Assembly (NCBI RefSeq): GCF_024170505.1 | Contig: NZ_JALJYG010000001.1 | Coordinates: 1 to 64,000, forward strand | DNA: 64,000 nt | Source: Methanocalculus alkaliphilus | Lineage (GTDB): Archaea; Halobacteriota; Methanomicrobia; Methanomicrobiales; Methanocorpusculaceae | Direction of reading: 5' to 3' | Shown here: piece by piece, positions 25,387 through 34,930 of the stretch | Layout of the letters: each line of letters starts with the position of its first letter | Numbering within the stretch: the first letter of the stretch is position 1 | The notes under the pieces: model-generated | Seen by the model: only the letters and a program-made list of their open reading frames with translations | Told to the model about the DNA's origin: nothing | Database searches by the model: none | Translations under genes and position numbers: made by a program

Positions 25387-27467
25387 GCAGTGGAGACCCT
25401 TCGAAGTATCGTGGTACGGCGATGAGAGACGGTATCTTCTTCGTCATCGCCGCCCTCGTACTCTTCCTCATCCTGAGTATCACCGGGCTTCCTTTTGATC
25501 ATGATCCCGATACACCCGGCGATGCCGTACCTGTGACCGGTAGTTATACAGTGCTTGTTCTCCTTCCGCTGACCGGGCCGGATGCGGCTATCGGAGAGGC
25601 ACAGGTGTTTGGGATCCGGAAGGTTCCGCTTCTGCGGGATGAGCATCTCTCCCTGTTCATCGAGGATACCCATGGAGATGGCGGGAGAGCATTAGAGATT
25701 CTGATGGACTATCTTGATACCAGAGAGATTCATGGTATCATCGTCTCAGGAAGGGATGTACGGGATGCCCTTCTGCCCTATTCCGAAGCATCAGAGATTC
25801 CGATGGTGGCAATTCATGCCCCGGTCAGGAGAGATGAACAGATACCGGGGAGATACCAGATCAGTTTCACCCCGTCATTTGAGGAGGAGATAGCATACCT
25901 GCTTCCGTTTCTAAAGGACTATCGCGATATTGCAGTCATCTATCCTGCAACCGGGGATGGAGAAGAGCATGCCGCGCATATACAGAGCCATATTCCTGAT
26001 GCACGAATGGTTGTGTATCATCCGGAGGATGAGGAGTTCAGCGGGATTATCCGGCCACTCCTGGCGATGCCGCCTGAGATCTTCATCATCTATGGCGACA
26101 GGCAGGTACCGGCAATCGTCTCGGCTATCAGGAGCCGTGGTGCAAACCCCGTCATTCTCCTCTGGGAGGAGGGGGGAATCGCACTTCGGAAGGATAATCC
26201 TGATCTGGCAGAAGGGGTTTTTATTCTTGCACCGAAGGGGGGAGATCTGATCATTCTTCCTGAGGAGGAGGGCAGGATACTGCCGGAGAGTCTCGTCCTT
26301 GAGGCATATGATGCAGCATGGACACTCACACGGCGAATCTCCGGTTGTGGAGGAGAACCCTCTTGTGTCGCCGGGTGGTTCTGGGAGAGATCCTATACAG
26401 GAGCTCTCGGAGACGTAACCTTCAATGAGAGGAGGGAGGCGGGGTATCCATTTGAGATACGCCAGATACGGCTTGGCGAGGCAGAAGCTGCCGGGACGAT
26501 CCGGCCACCACCCCGAATCCTGACTATATGGATAGAGAGCGGTTCTACTGATGACTGGTTCATGGTGGATCTCCAAAGAGGAGTGGATGCCGCACTATCG
26601 ATCATCAACCAGAAACACGCATCATCCCTTCCTCTTGCCTCCGGCAGCGGTATTCCAACCCTCTTTGATGCAGAGATCGCTGTCACCTATGATCAGCCCA
26701 AAGAAGGAGATCTTCTGATCGGGAGGATGGTGATCTCCCCGGACGGAACGACAGTAATCGGTGATGGGGCATCCGAACCATTTCATCAGATCGGTATCGA
26801 CAAAGAGGAGTATCTCGGCCGGTGCTTTGATATTCTTGACACAAACAAGGAGGAGAAAGCGATACGACTCCTCTTTCCGGCAGAGCAGGAGGATATGATG
26901 AGCCGTATTCAGGAGGCCGCAGAGACGCGCGGATATATGGTCAGCAGCATTGCCACCTATCATGAGGCCGGGGATATCGGGGATGCTGTCGCCACAATAC
27001 GTACTCTGCCAGTGGACGAACCGCTCTTTCTCTCCGCACGAACCCCTGGCGAGGGGCTCCTGATCATGAGGGAGTTCTATGAGAGCGGATCTCTTCCTGA
27101 GACGATCATAACCATTGGGGATGCATGGAAGTCGGATACCTTCATCCGTCCGTCGCTCGCCTTCTCTGACGGAATCCTTGCCGGTGCAGTCTATACACGG
27201 GAATATGTTGGATCCTCGATTGCGATCCGGGATATCAACACTCTCATGGTCAGGCAGAGCGGTAGAGAGCTTAATGATCTCTCTGCCCGGGCATTCACCG
27301 GGGTGATGCTCATCGCAGATGCCGCAAATCGATCCGGAAGCACCGATACCGCCGCAATCAGATCCGCCATAACGGCCGGGCAGATGACGGTGGAGTACGG
27401 TGCCCTCTATGAAGACAGAACAGAGATTATTGTAATGAGGAACGGAGTATATCGGCGCTATACCTGA
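25383..27467 (+). CDS. membrane-anchored protein with two periplasmic-binding-protein-like domains
   Basis: A 694-residue protein (681 if started at the ATG at 25422). One N-terminal membrane helix (GIFFVIAALVLFLILSITGL) is followed by two type-I ligand-binding domains of the branched-chain amino acid receptor family, about residues 52-370 (YTVLVLLPLTGPDAAIGEAQ) and 388-690. Both would lie outside the membrane. No ABC permease or ATPase gene is nearby, which argues for sensing or scaffolding instead of transport. The TTG at 25383 has a strong GAGGAGGGTG ribosome site overlapping the TPR gene; the ATG at 25422 has none, so the TTG is preferred. Confidence 0.72.
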   Translation: MSSGDPSKYRGTAMRDGIFFVIAALVLFLILSITGLPFDHDPDTPGDAVPVTGSYTVLVLLPLTGPDAAIGEAQVFGIRKVPLLRDEHLSLFIEDTHGDGGRALEILMDYLDTREIHGIIVSGRDVRDALLPYSEASEIPMVAIHAPVRRDEQIPGRYQISFTPSFEEEIAYLLPFLKDYRDIAVIYPATGDGEEHAAHIQSHIPDARMVVYHPEDEEFSGIIRPLLAMPPEIFIIYGDRQVPAIVSAIRSRGANPVILLWEEGGIALRKDNPDLAEGVFILAPKGGDLIILPEEEGRILPESLVLEAYDAAWTLTRRISGCGGEPSCVAGWFWERSYTGALGDVTFNERREAGYPFEIRQIRLGEAEAAGTIRPPPRILTIWIESGSTDDWFMVDLQRGVDAALSIINQKHASSLPLASGSGIPTLFDAEIAVTYDQPKEGDLLIGRMVISPDGTTVIGDGASEPFHQIGIDKEEYLGRCFDILDTNKEEKAIRLLFPAEQEDMMSRIQEAAETRGYMVSSIATYHEAGDIGDAVATIRTLPVDEPLFLSARTPGEGLLIMREFYESGSLPETIITIGDAWKSDTFIRPSLAFSDGILAGAVYTREYVGSSIAIRDINTLMVRQSGRELNDLSARAFTGVMLIADAANRSGSTDTAAIRSAITAGQMTVEYGALYEDRTEIIVMRNGVYRRYT

Positions 27468-27525
27468 GATTCAGAGGCGCATGGTGACAGAACCCCTGAT
27501 AAGGGAGAAGAGGTAATAGATCTTC

Positions 27526-27870
27526 ATGGCACGTGAGCTGACACCTTTTGATATCCAAATCCTCCGAAAACTCGCCCCCGAGTGTGAGGATCTCATCTGC
27601 GGAGGGGCACGGACCGAATACCGGTCGATCCTGCCACCGGTTGCAAACCATTACTCCCGTGATGAGATCGATTTTGCCGGGAGAATTTCGCGTCTCACCG
27701 ATGACGAGCTCGAGTACCTCATCGGGTTAATGGAGGATGAGAGCGAGGGGGTCGGCTGCCTCTCACCGCTCTTCTTCTCTGTCTTTCTGGACCTCGTCAC
27801 AGCCAGGCTCTCAAAAAGGGTCAGCCAGAGAGTTCTTTCCATCTATGAGAACTCGGAAGGCTGTGGATAA
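27526..27870 (+). CDS. small hypothetical protein
   Basis: A 114-residue soluble, acidic protein beginning MARELTPFDIQILRKLAPEC. It has a helical look, with no signal peptide or metal motif beyond scattered cysteines (CEDLICGG). I do not recognise a family. The ATG follows AGAGGTAAT and is 59 nt downstream of the receptor gene, so it may belong to that operon. It converges with the DUF2769 gene, with 5 nt between the stops. Confidence 0.6.
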   Translation: MARELTPFDIQILRKLAPECEDLICGGARTEYRSILPPVANHYSRDEIDFAGRISRLTDDELEYLIGLMEDESEGVGCLSPLFFSVFLDLVTARLSKRVSQRVLSIYENSEGCG

Positions 27871-27875
27871 GGTTT

Positions 27876-28220
27876 TCAGTATATCTTATCACGCATCTCA
27901 AGGACGGAGAGGATCCTCTGCTGCTGCTCTGTCCCCCGGGTGCAGAAGAATGACTTTTGGAACCCGACATCAATGTAGACGGGGCACCTGGTGCATATAC
28001 ACCCCCTCTCCTCATCGCTGATACAGTCATCGCGGCTCTTTCCGATGGTGCAGAAGGCACGATCACCGGCACGCTCAGCACAATCCCTATATGTCGGGCA
28101 TGACGGGCAATGACAGTGTTCTTTTCGTGTCAGAATAACACCCGCCCGCTCAGTTGTGCTGAGGATGAGCGGATGATCGGTTACAAGAGCGGCAAAGCGT
28201 TCAAACCTGTCGATATCCAT
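27876..28220 (-). CDS. DUF2769-type cysteine-rich protein
   Basis: A 114-residue protein with a repeated cysteine pattern: CHCPSCPTYRDC, then CTIGKS with a following Cys, then CICTRCPVY, then FFCTRG. This is the layout of the methanogen DUF2769 family, probably zinc or FeS binding; the function is unknown. It is separate from the ribosomal operon end at 28277 by a short gap with a T-run. Confidence 0.75.
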   Translation of the reverse strand: MDIDRFERFAALVTDHPLILSTTERAGVILTRKEHCHCPSCPTYRDCAERAGDRAFCTIGKSRDDCISDEERGCICTRCPVYIDVGFQKSFFCTRGTEQQQRILSVLEMRDKIY

Positions 28221-28253
28221 AGGAGTGACCTCAGCGTTATAGAGGGTGATGTA

Positions 28254-28266
28254 TAATAAAAAAGTA
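28254..28266 (-). terminator. T-run ending the ribosomal superoperon
   Basis: A six-T run on the minus strand, 14-19 nt after the cmk stop codon. Confidence 0.4.
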
Positions 28267-28276
28267 TCGTGAGGGA

Positions 28277-28807
28277 TTACCGGTGGAGAAGTTCCCTGAT
28301 CGCGGTTGTAACAATAGTGACCAGGGGTCCACGCCCAAATGTCTCCGAGCTGACGACGATATCATACCAGGAGAGATCAGAGATATCGATCCCATAATAG
28401 GTTATATAGCGGTGGGCTTCTGACCGCTCCCGTTCGATGGTGACGGCTTTTGCGGTCTCACCATCCTGGATATCCCGATCCGCAATCCTCCTCGCACGGC
28501 ATTCCGGGCTTGCGATCAGCCAGATCCTGAGATCGGCGTTATCGACCATCCTCCCGGCGAGCCGCCCCTCAATGATAATATCATCAGACTGCTGACCAAT
28601 CTCCTTCTGCCGTTCATCTATCAGGCGGTCAATAGAGCTGTCATTTTCAGCGAGCCTGCCAAAGGAAGCGAGATCAAGACCCCGTTCACGGGCAAGGTCG
28701 CGAAATACCTCCCCTGCCGAGACATATCGGTACCCGAACTCTTCGGCAAGGGCCTTTCCAAGAGAGGTGGTACCACTCCCGGGAAGTCCGCTGATCGTGA
28801 TCCGCAT
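28277..28807 (-). CDS. cmk: cytidylate kinase
   Basis: A 176-residue archaeal-type CMP kinase. The P-loop is GLPGSGTTS at residues 7-15. The NMP-binding and LID regions include EGRLAGRMV and ARRIADRD. The start is set at the ATG at 28807, where MRITISGLPG begins; the longer open frame from 28885 lies inside the DUF106 gene. The ATG overlaps the last base of the DUF106 stop. Last gene of the superoperon. Confidence 0.9.
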   Translation of the reverse strand: MRITISGLPGSGTTSLGKALAEEFGYRYVSAGEVFRDLARERGLDLASFGRLAENDSSIDRLIDERQKEIGQQSDDIIIEGRLAGRMVDNADLRIWLIASPECRARRIADRDIQDGETAKAVTIERERSEAHRYITYYGIDISDLSWYDIVVSSETFGRGPLVTIVTTAIRELLHR

Positions 28808-29433
28808 CAGATGCCCCCGATATTGAGGGCTTTTCTGATTACCTGGCTGACGGTGAGTGAACAGATCATATACCAGAGAATCCATGCAGGGATGATCCAG
28901 ACGGCGAGCTCATTTAATGCAATGATCCCTTTAAATGGGAAGACGATGGCCGTATCCATGGTCAGGGCCGTTGACATCTCCATCTCATGAAGGCGGTAGA
29001 GGAGCCAGAAGAAGATAGGGACCGTCAGAAGGATGATGTATGCCATCGGTTTAAACTGCTGCTGGCTCATTGCAAGTTGCTCCTGTAACATTGCATCGCG
29101 CTTTGCCTCAAGCTTCTTGATGGCTTTTTCATCATCAGAGAGCTGCGCCTCCCGGAATTTCACCTGGAAATCCTTCATCCTCGCCTGTACTTCCTGCATC
29201 TTCTCATAGTCGATGGTGTACTTCTGGATGAGCGAGGCGTACAGTCCGGTCAGAGCCGATAAAAAGAGGATGACAGCGAAGAATGGAACCCCGAGCGTAT
29301 CGGAGAGGGGTCCGATGAAGAGATCAATCGTCCCGGCAATACCATTACGAACTCCCTCGACCGCATATGAAAGCATCAGGCCAAATGCAAGGATGAATGC
29401 GATATATGTTCCATACTTCTTCAGGGCCTTCAT
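28807..29433 (-). CDS. DUF106 membrane protein (archaeal YidC/Oxa1/EMC3-like)
   Basis: A 208-residue protein with an N-terminal helix (YIAFILAFGLMLSYAVEGV), a second helix (FFAVILFLSALTGLYASLIQ), a long charged coiled region (KMQEVQARMKDFQVKFREAQ) and two or more C-terminal helices. This is the layout of the archaeal DUF106 proteins related to YidC/Oxa1/EMC3 insertases. It lies between adkA and cmk in the superoperon, downstream of secY, which fits membrane-protein insertion. Confidence 0.85.
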   Translation of the reverse strand: MKALKKYGTYIAFILAFGLMLSYAVEGVRNGIAGTIDLFIGPLSDTLGVPFFAVILFLSALTGLYASLIQKYTIDYEKMQEVQARMKDFQVKFREAQLSDDEKAIKKLEAKRDAMLQEQLAMSQQQFKPMAYIILLTVPIFFWLLYRLHEMEMSTALTMDTAIVFPFKGIIALNELAVWIIPAWILWYMICSLTVSQVIRKALNIGGI

Positions 29434-29447
29434 ACAACAACTCCGAA

Positions 29448-30020
29448 TTACCGCAGAACCTCAACAAGGGCCTTGACACCCTCTTCAAGGAGATGATCGG
29501 CATTTGTGACAAGGGAGACGGTACACCCGGTCAGCATCGCATATGATGCGGCAAAGGCACGGTTCATCTGCTGATGCTCACGGATTGAACCTGCCCCCTC
29601 CATATCCCTGACACGGGTTGCGTCAGAGAGACGGCGGAGGAGGATCTGATCATCATCGGTCTCAACGAGTACAATTGTATCTGGCATCAGGGCGGTGAGC
29701 ACCCATTCGGGGAGGCCGGCGAGGTATCCCGCCGGGGTCTTCACCGATGCATGGGTGTCGATGATGATGTTTCCATCAATCTCGGCCATCTTCTCTGCGG
29801 CACGTTTCTGAAGACGCTTCTGTTCTCTTCTATCAAGCCGCCGCATCTGGTCGCGATCCTCTACCAGGCCTTCGGCCTGTGCAACCTCGAACATGAATGA
29901 TCCGAAGTTGATACTCTGGTACTCCATCCCCTCTGCCTTGAGGGTCTCGAGAGCCTGGGTGATCACCGTTGTCTTACCGACACCCGGGACACCTGTGATG
30001 ATGATCTTCTTTCCTGCCAT
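29448..30020 (-). CDS. adkA: archaeal adenylate kinase
   Basis: A 190-residue archaeal AdkA. The P-loop is GVPGVGKTT near the N-terminus. The ATG at 30020 is preferred over an in-frame GTG at 30032, because the GTG overlaps the AGGAG ribosome site and the secY end. It follows secY directly, the usual archaeal order secY-adkA. Confidence 0.9.
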   Translation of the reverse strand: MAGKKIIITGVPGVGKTTVITQALETLKAEGMEYQSINFGSFMFEVAQAEGLVEDRDQMRRLDRREQKRLQKRAAEKMAEIDGNIIIDTHASVKTPAGYLAGLPEWVLTALMPDTIVLVETDDDQILLRRLSDATRVRDMEGAGSIREHQQMNRAFAASYAMLTGCTVSLVTNADHLLEEGVKALVEVLR

Positions 30021-30028
30021 TACTTCAT

Positions 30029-31462
30029 TCACTCCTTTCCAAAGAATGTACGCATGAACGGATACATCTCCATGATCTGTTCGCTTGCGATCTGCTCATA
30101 GAGACGGTAGACGATACTGACCGCCAGGAGGAGACCTGTACCACCAACTGCCCCGATGACACCAAAGAGGTTTGCAACAACCGAGAGGACACCGACGAAG
30201 ACACCACCTATGACAGTGACCCGTGGGATGTACCGGTCAAGATACCGCTCAAGAACTGCGGGGCTCCTCCTGTATCCCGGGATATGCATTCCACTGTTCT
30301 GGATCTGTCGTGCGACATGGCTTGAGTCAAGGCCAGCGGTCTTTACCCAGAAGAGAGCGAAGATCGCGCCACCGACGACCATGAAGATGGTATCGATCCC
30401 AAGACGCAATAAGATCTCCCATGGCGCATGGGCGATATCATACATAAACCAGTTCCAGTCTTCCGGAGAGTTGATGGGAGCAAGATAGTACATGATGCCA
30501 TCAATCGGCTGAAGACCATCGAACCGCCCGAAGATGGTTATGCCCATACTCGAGAGGAACATGCCAAACATCTGGATATTCGCCTGCAGGACACGGACAA
30601 GGATCATTGGCAGAACACTTGCATAGATGAGTTTCACCGGGAAACGTGCCCGTGAACCCCTGACATTTGCATGTGCAAGAGGGATCTCAATCCTGGTCGA
30701 CTCAACATACACGATCACAAAGAAGATGACAACCGTGGTGATGAGGGCGATAATATTGGGGGTGAAGTACTGAAGGAAATTCCCGCCATCAAAGAGTATG
30801 GCAAAGAGACGGGGGAAGAAACCAACAGGATACTGATCAGTAACCGGACTCCAGTTCAAAAACCCGTTGACGATACCCTGTGACACACTCGCAACGATGA
30901 AGAGACCGACACCTGATCCGATACCCCATTTCGTCACGACCTCATCCATCAGGAAGATCAGGACACCGCCAATACAGATCTGAATAAAGATCAGGAATGA
31001 GACGGCAAAGAGAGAGCCTCCAAAGAGCGTCGCTGCGACGATAGGATCCGGCTGCAGAAATCCGCCGACAAGGTTTGGAGCTGCATTGAGGATGATCATA
31101 AGGAAGATGAGCATCTTCTGCAGACCCATGTACATGACCTGTCCGCGTGCATCAGATGTGTCAAGCGGGATGAGATCAGCGCCTTTGAGGAGCTGGAGGA
31201 TAATGGAAGCGGTCACAATCGGGCCTATCCCAAGATGGACGATAGATCCGCTCTCCCCTGCAAGGAGTGCACGATAGAACTGGAAGATATCCATCGAGTC
31301 CGGTGCAAGTCCAAAGACAGGTATGTTTGTCAGAACAAAATACAATAACAGAATAGCAACGGTCCACAATAACTTGTTTTTAAAGTGGACATGCCCCTCC
31401 GGGGCCTTTACTGACGGCATCTTTGCCAGCAGAGGCTCCATTCGATCCAGCAGCTCACCCAT
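30029..31462 (-). CDS. secY: preprotein translocase subunit SecY
   Basis: A 477-residue channel protein with about ten hydrophobic helices. Typical segments are KLLWTVAILLLYFVLTNIPV at the start and an IPLAHANVRGSRARFPVKLI loop. It forms the translocon with SecE and Sec61-beta, which are not in the window. It sits between rpl15 and adkA, as in most archaeal superoperons. Confidence 0.96.
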   Translation of the reverse strand: MGELLDRMEPLLAKMPSVKAPEGHVHFKNKLLWTVAILLLYFVLTNIPVFGLAPDSMDIFQFYRALLAGESGSIVHLGIGPIVTASIILQLLKGADLIPLDTSDARGQVMYMGLQKMLIFLMIILNAAPNLVGGFLQPDPIVAATLFGGSLFAVSFLIFIQICIGGVLIFLMDEVVTKWGIGSGVGLFIVASVSQGIVNGFLNWSPVTDQYPVGFFPRLFAILFDGGNFLQYFTPNIIALITTVVIFFVIVYVESTRIEIPLAHANVRGSRARFPVKLIYASVLPMILVRVLQANIQMFGMFLSSMGITIFGRFDGLQPIDGIMYYLAPINSPEDWNWFMYDIAHAPWEILLRLGIDTIFMVVGGAIFALFWVKTAGLDSSHVARQIQNSGMHIPGYRRSPAVLERYLDRYIPRVTVIGGVFVGVLSVVANLFGVIGAVGGTGLLLAVSIVYRLYEQIASEQIMEMYPFMRTFFGKE

Positions 31463-31479
31463 AGGTCACCAAAAAATTA

Positions 31480-31902
31480 TCAGAGGGCCAGAGCCTGGCC
31501 ACCGAGCTCTTCGATCTTTCCTTTTGCACGTTCAGAGAAGGCCACTGCGGTAAGGTTCATCTTATGATGAACCCGTCCGCCGCCAAGTACCTTCTCGATG
31601 CCGATATCACGGGCATCAAGGACGATGACACCGTCCTCGTCACGTGCGATCCCCTGCAGGACAAGCATGGGGAGCATCTGATCAATCTCGCCGATATCCA
31701 GCACCTGGAGATCGGATGAGGTCTGATTGAAGAAGCCATGTTTCCCTTCACGCTTGCCAAGAAGGTGGAAGCGGGTGAAGTTGTGGTCACGCCATCCGGC
31801 GGCTCCACGACCACCACGGTTTCCTGCACCACGACGGTTCTTATGTGTACCGCCGCCACAGGTGCGTGAACCACGGTATTTTGATCGCTTATTGACTGGC
31901 AT
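31480..31902 (-). CDS. rpl15: 50S ribosomal protein L15 (uL15)
   Basis: A 140-residue basic protein starting MPVNKRSKYRGSRTCGGGTH, with the archaeal glycine/arginine-rich KNRRGAGNRGGRGAAGW. The globular C-terminal half contains LQVLDIGEIDQML. It starts 6 nt after rpl30 and precedes secY. Confidence 0.96.
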   Translation of the reverse strand: MPVNKRSKYRGSRTCGGGTHKNRRGAGNRGGRGAAGWRDHNFTRFHLLGKREGKHGFFNQTSSDLQVLDIGEIDQMLPMLVLQGIARDEDGVIVLDARDIGIEKVLGGGRVHHKMNLTAVAFSERAKGKIEELGGQALAL

Positions 31903-31908
31903 TACATC

Positions 31909-32370
31909 TCACCTCATCTTATACAGAAGGGAATTGATCTCCCTACCATAATAACCGAGCGCTCCGCCCTGGTTAAAGGTCCGTTTGATGGTCTTATATC
32001 CCTTCCTTGGAGGGTGCATCCGCAGGACAGGCTTCAGCTCAGGGATATCCTTAAGTTTGACCTCACCGTTTGCAAGTGCCTCTGCAAGTTCTGTAACAGA
32101 TCCATAGGTCGAGGCGCTCTTCAGGTACTCATCGGTGAGAGGCTTGTTTCCTGTCAGCCGTCCCCGGGTCCTGAGAATCGTCTCAAGTGTCTCTGCATCG
32201 ACCTCGCCATAGGCGATAAAGTCCTTCACCTTGCGGATCATCCCAAGGTATTCCGGGGTCTCCGGAACGAAGACACAATGGTTGATATGATGGAGACGGA
32301 GCATTTTGAGTGTCTCCTTGATCTCGTGGCGGGTATTTACTGTGCCACGTACCTGCACAACTGCATACAT
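31909..32370 (-). CDS. rpl30: 50S ribosomal protein L30 (uL30)
   Basis: A 153-residue archaeal-length L30 (bacterial L30 has about 60). YAVVQVRGTVNTRHEIKETL is the conserved N-terminal strand-helix. Its ATG overlaps the last base of the rps5 stop. Confidence 0.95.
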   Translation of the reverse strand: MYAVVQVRGTVNTRHEIKETLKMLRLHHINHCVFVPETPEYLGMIRKVKDFIAYGEVDAETLETILRTRGRLTGNKPLTDEYLKSASTYGSVTELAEALANGEVKLKDIPELKPVLRMHPPRKGYKTIKRTFNQGGALGYYGREINSLLYKMR

Positions 32371-32990
32371 CAGTGGTGCCCTCCTCCGATACGAACCATG
32401 TTTGTCTCTTTCAGGGCATCATAGGTTGCCTTTGCATAATTTAAGGTTGTCCGGGTATTTCCTTTGGTCATGACCCAGACATCCCTGATACCGGCAAGAT
32501 CAAGAACCTTCTTCCCGATCTCACCAGTGACAAGGCCGATACCTTTTGGTGCAGGCCTGAGGGTTACCCGCACACTGCCTGCCTTTCCTTCAACGAGCAT
32601 CGGTGTTGAGTGTGGGTTTCCACAGCCACATTCCCAGCTTCCGCATCCTCTTCGTACCTTAATGATGTTCAGTTTGGCATTTGTGATCGCTTTAAGGATC
32701 GCAGCGCCGACCTGAACATCCTTGCCCTGACCATACCCGATGTATCCGTCGCGGTTTCCAACGACAACGACTGCCCGGAACTTGATCCTTCTCCCGGAGT
32801 CGGTCATCCTCTGCATCATATCGATGGAGAGTACCTCATCACTGAGGTCGGGGAGGAAGGCATCGATGATACCTGCCTCTTTGATCGGGCGGCCGCTTGA
32901 GAGCACCTCTTCAAGGGATGAGAACTCCCCTGCTGCGACTGCTCGTCCAAGGCCGGTGGCAGGGACCCATTCTACACGTTCATATGCCAT
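32370..32990 (-). CDS. rps5: 30S ribosomal protein S5 (uS5)
   Basis: A 206-residue archaeal S5 with the double-stranded-RNA-binding segment [20 protein letters not shown] and the C-terminal [19 protein letters not shown]. The ATG at 32990 ([10 protein letters not shown]) lies 1 nt after the rpl18 stop; an upstream TTG at 32999 overlaps rpl18 and is not preferred. Confidence 0.95.
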   Translation of the reverse strand: MAYERVEWVPATGLGRAVAAGEFSSLEEVLSSGRPIKEAGIIDAFLPDLSDEVLSIDMMQRMTDSGRRIKFRAVVVVGNRDGYIGYGQGKDVQVGAAILKAITNAKLNIIKVRRGCGSWECGCGNPHSTPMLVEGKAGSVRVTLRPAPKGIGLVTGEIGKKVLDLAGIRDVWVMTKGNTRTTLNYAKATYDALKETNMVRIGGGHH

Positions 32991-32991
32991 G

Positions 32992-33519
32992 TTACTCAAG
33001 CTCCTTCATAATGGCGTCTGCCACCTCTTCCACATTACCAGCAAGGCCGCCTGCCCTCTCCGGGGCATATGCAGCGATATGCATGCCTTTCACCCGATCA
33101 TCGTCAGGGAGAATATCCTCACCGTGCGGGATGTCAAAGCCGGCTTCAACAGCCCCTTTCAGCACTGCAAAGACACGGGCTCCCTTCGTCGCCCGGTTCA
33201 GACCAATATCAAGGATTCCACCTTCATACCCTGCATTCTGGGCACGGACTGCACAGAGCATCCCTGTCAGGTAAGCCGCAGGGGTGTTGCCAGGATATCC
33301 GGTGTATCCGAATTTTTTCAGTTCATTGCTGGTTGCCTGAACAAGTGTCCTGTCCCCGGTCATCTCAGCAATGACAAGCTGAACGATGATCTGGCGGGAC
33401 GTCTTTCTGACAACAAGCCTTGGCCTTCTGGAGATGATAAGGCGAAGACGCTGGTAGTAGTCTGTCCTGCCCTCCTTCCTTCGCCGGAAGGGGACGAAAT
33501 ATCGTGCACCTGTCGCCAT
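32992..33519 (-). CDS. rpl18: 50S ribosomal protein L18 (uL18)
   Basis: A 175-residue protein beginning [20 protein letters not shown], with [20 protein letters not shown], the 5S rRNA-binding region shared with L18/L5e. It follows rpl19e by 1 nt. Confidence 0.95.
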   Translation of the reverse strand: MATGARYFVPFRRRKEGRTDYYQRLRLIISRRPRLVVRKTSRQIIVQLVIAEMTGDRTLVQATSNELKKFGYTGYPGNTPAAYLTGMLCAVRAQNAGYEGGILDIGLNRATKGARVFAVLKGAVEAGFDIPHGEDILPDDDRVKGMHIAAYAPERAGGLAGNVEEVADAIMKELE

Positions 33520-33520
33520 A

Positions 33521-33973
33521 TCAGTTCACCTTTCCAATCTGCTGTTCAATATTCTGCTTTAAATGCGAGACACTCCGGAACTGACCACCTGCAGCCCGGC
33601 GATAGAATCTCCGGTAGACTGAGGCGTCGATGACACCGGTATCGCGCATCTCGCGAAGGGTTGCACGAAGTGCCCGGATCCTCTGAATCCATACCCTCTT
33701 GGACGGGGTTCGGGCACCCTGTGCACCTCTCCTCCGACCATGGCCTTTACAGTGGCCATAGGAACGCTTTGCGATTCTGAGCCGGGCACGTCCACGGCTG
33801 ACACCCTTCTTCTGGTGCGCCCTGATTGCCCCCTCGTCGATGAGCCCACGGATATCCTCGCGTGAGACTGCAGACTCGATATCACCGAGCTGTTCAGGAT
33901 CAAACCAGACCCTGTTCTCTCCGCATTTGAGGACTGCCGCTGCTATCCGCTTCTGTGTGCTGAGATCACTCAT
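33521..33973 (-). CDS. rpl19e: 50S ribosomal protein L19e (eL19)
   Basis: A 150-residue archaeal/eukaryotic-type protein. The N-terminal domain has [20 protein letters not shown]. The basic middle [20 protein letters not shown] is characteristic. The start is the ATG at 33973, overlapping the end of rpl32e by 8 nt; a longer open frame from 34015 is inside rpl32e. Confidence 0.94.
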   Translation of the reverse strand: MSDLSTQKRIAAAVLKCGENRVWFDPEQLGDIESAVSREDIRGLIDEGAIRAHQKKGVSRGRARLRIAKRSYGHCKGHGRRRGAQGARTPSKRVWIQRIRALRATLREMRDTGVIDASVYRRFYRRAAGGQFRSVSHLKQNIEQQIGKVN

Positions 33974-34385
33974 CGTCAGCCACCTCGTCATCTGCCGCGG
34001 CCTCTTCAACGACAACTGCCCTCAGGTTAAGAACCTTGAATCCTGCCTCAAGGGCCTGTGCCTGAATAACCATCCGCTTCTTCGTTCCGACTGTGCCACC
34101 GATCCGAATCGCTGTGGCCTTTGGGTCAAGGGCTGCGAGTGCCGATGGAGTCTGTACCAGAGTCTCCGGGAGCCCGCACGGGTGATACCCTCTGACAGCA
34201 ACCGGTCCTGCAAATCCAGGTGCCGGAATCCGGCCCTTTGCTTTGTATTGCTTGCGCTGTTTGCTCTGACCACCACGGGGTCTCCGCCAGACATCCTTCA
34301 GCTTTGCCTTTGCGTGAAGGCACTGGCGTTTGAATGATCCCCTCTTTGCGGTGCGATCAGAAATCAGCTTCTTGATACCAACCAT
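33966..34385 (-). CDS. rpl32e: 50S ribosomal protein L32e (eL32)
   Basis: A 139-residue archaeal L32e with [20 protein letters not shown] in the core and an acidic C-terminal tail rich in Asp, Glu and Ala. The ATG at 34385 ([11 protein letters not shown]) is chosen over a GTG at 34394 that overlaps the end of rpl6. Confidence 0.93.
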   Translation of the reverse strand: MVGIKKLISDRTAKRGSFKRQCLHAKAKLKDVWRRPRGGQSKQRKQYKAKGRIPAPGFAGPVAVRGYHPCGLPETLVQTPSALAALDPKATAIRIGGTVGTKKRMVIQAQALEAGFKVLNLRAVVVEEAAADDEVADDE

Positions 34386-34390
34386 CTGGA

Positions 34391-34918
34391 TCACGCCTTC
34401 ATTATCCTGTATATGCCGTCCTGGAAGACACGGGGATCACGCTTTCTGATCTTTGTCGCCTTCTCGATGTTGGCAGCGGTATTACCCACCTTTTCCTTGT
34501 CGATTCCACTCACAAAGACCTCATCGGATCCGACCTTCACCGTGACACCATCAAGTATCTTTGCGGTACGGGTCATCTTCTCACCAAGGAAGTTGCCGAT
34601 CTCGAGAACTTCTGGTGTAAGCTTCAGCTGAATAGGGAAGTGGCTGTACACGACCTTCATCCGGAGCTCATACCCCTCGGTGACGCCTCTGCACATATTG
34701 CGGATATGGGAGGCATAGGTACCGACCATCGCAAGGACGGCCTTCCTTCCCGATTGTGTTGAGACCAAAACGATCTCATCCTCAACAGCAATGGTGATCC
34801 CGGGATAGAACATCGTCCGCTGAAGTTCGCCTTTGGGCCCCTTCACAACGATACGATCCTCTTCCTTTGAGACGGTGACATCCGACGGGATCTCAATCTT
34901 CATACTACTGTGTACCAT
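34391..34918 (-). CDS. rpl6: 50S ribosomal protein L6 (uL6)
   Basis: A 175-residue protein with two L6 repeats; IVVKGPKGELQRTMFYPGI is typical of the first. The ATG at 34918 has GAGGTG 8 nt upstream, which favours it over the internal ATG at 34903. Confidence 0.95.
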   Translation of the reverse strand: MVHSSMKIEIPSDVTVSKEEDRIVVKGPKGELQRTMFYPGITIAVEDEIVLVSTQSGRKAVLAMVGTYASHIRNMCRGVTEGYELRMKVVYSHFPIQLKLTPEVLEIGNFLGEKMTRTAKILDGVTVKVGSDEVFVSGIDKEKVGNTAANIEKATKIRKRDPRVFQDGIYRIMKA

Positions 34919-34930
34919 TGTCAGTGCACC

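Noticed and set aside
25422-27467. ABC-transporter substrate-binding protein as the label for the double receptor
   Set aside because: There are two binding domains in one chain, a membrane anchor and no permease or ATPase gene nearby, so import is not supported.
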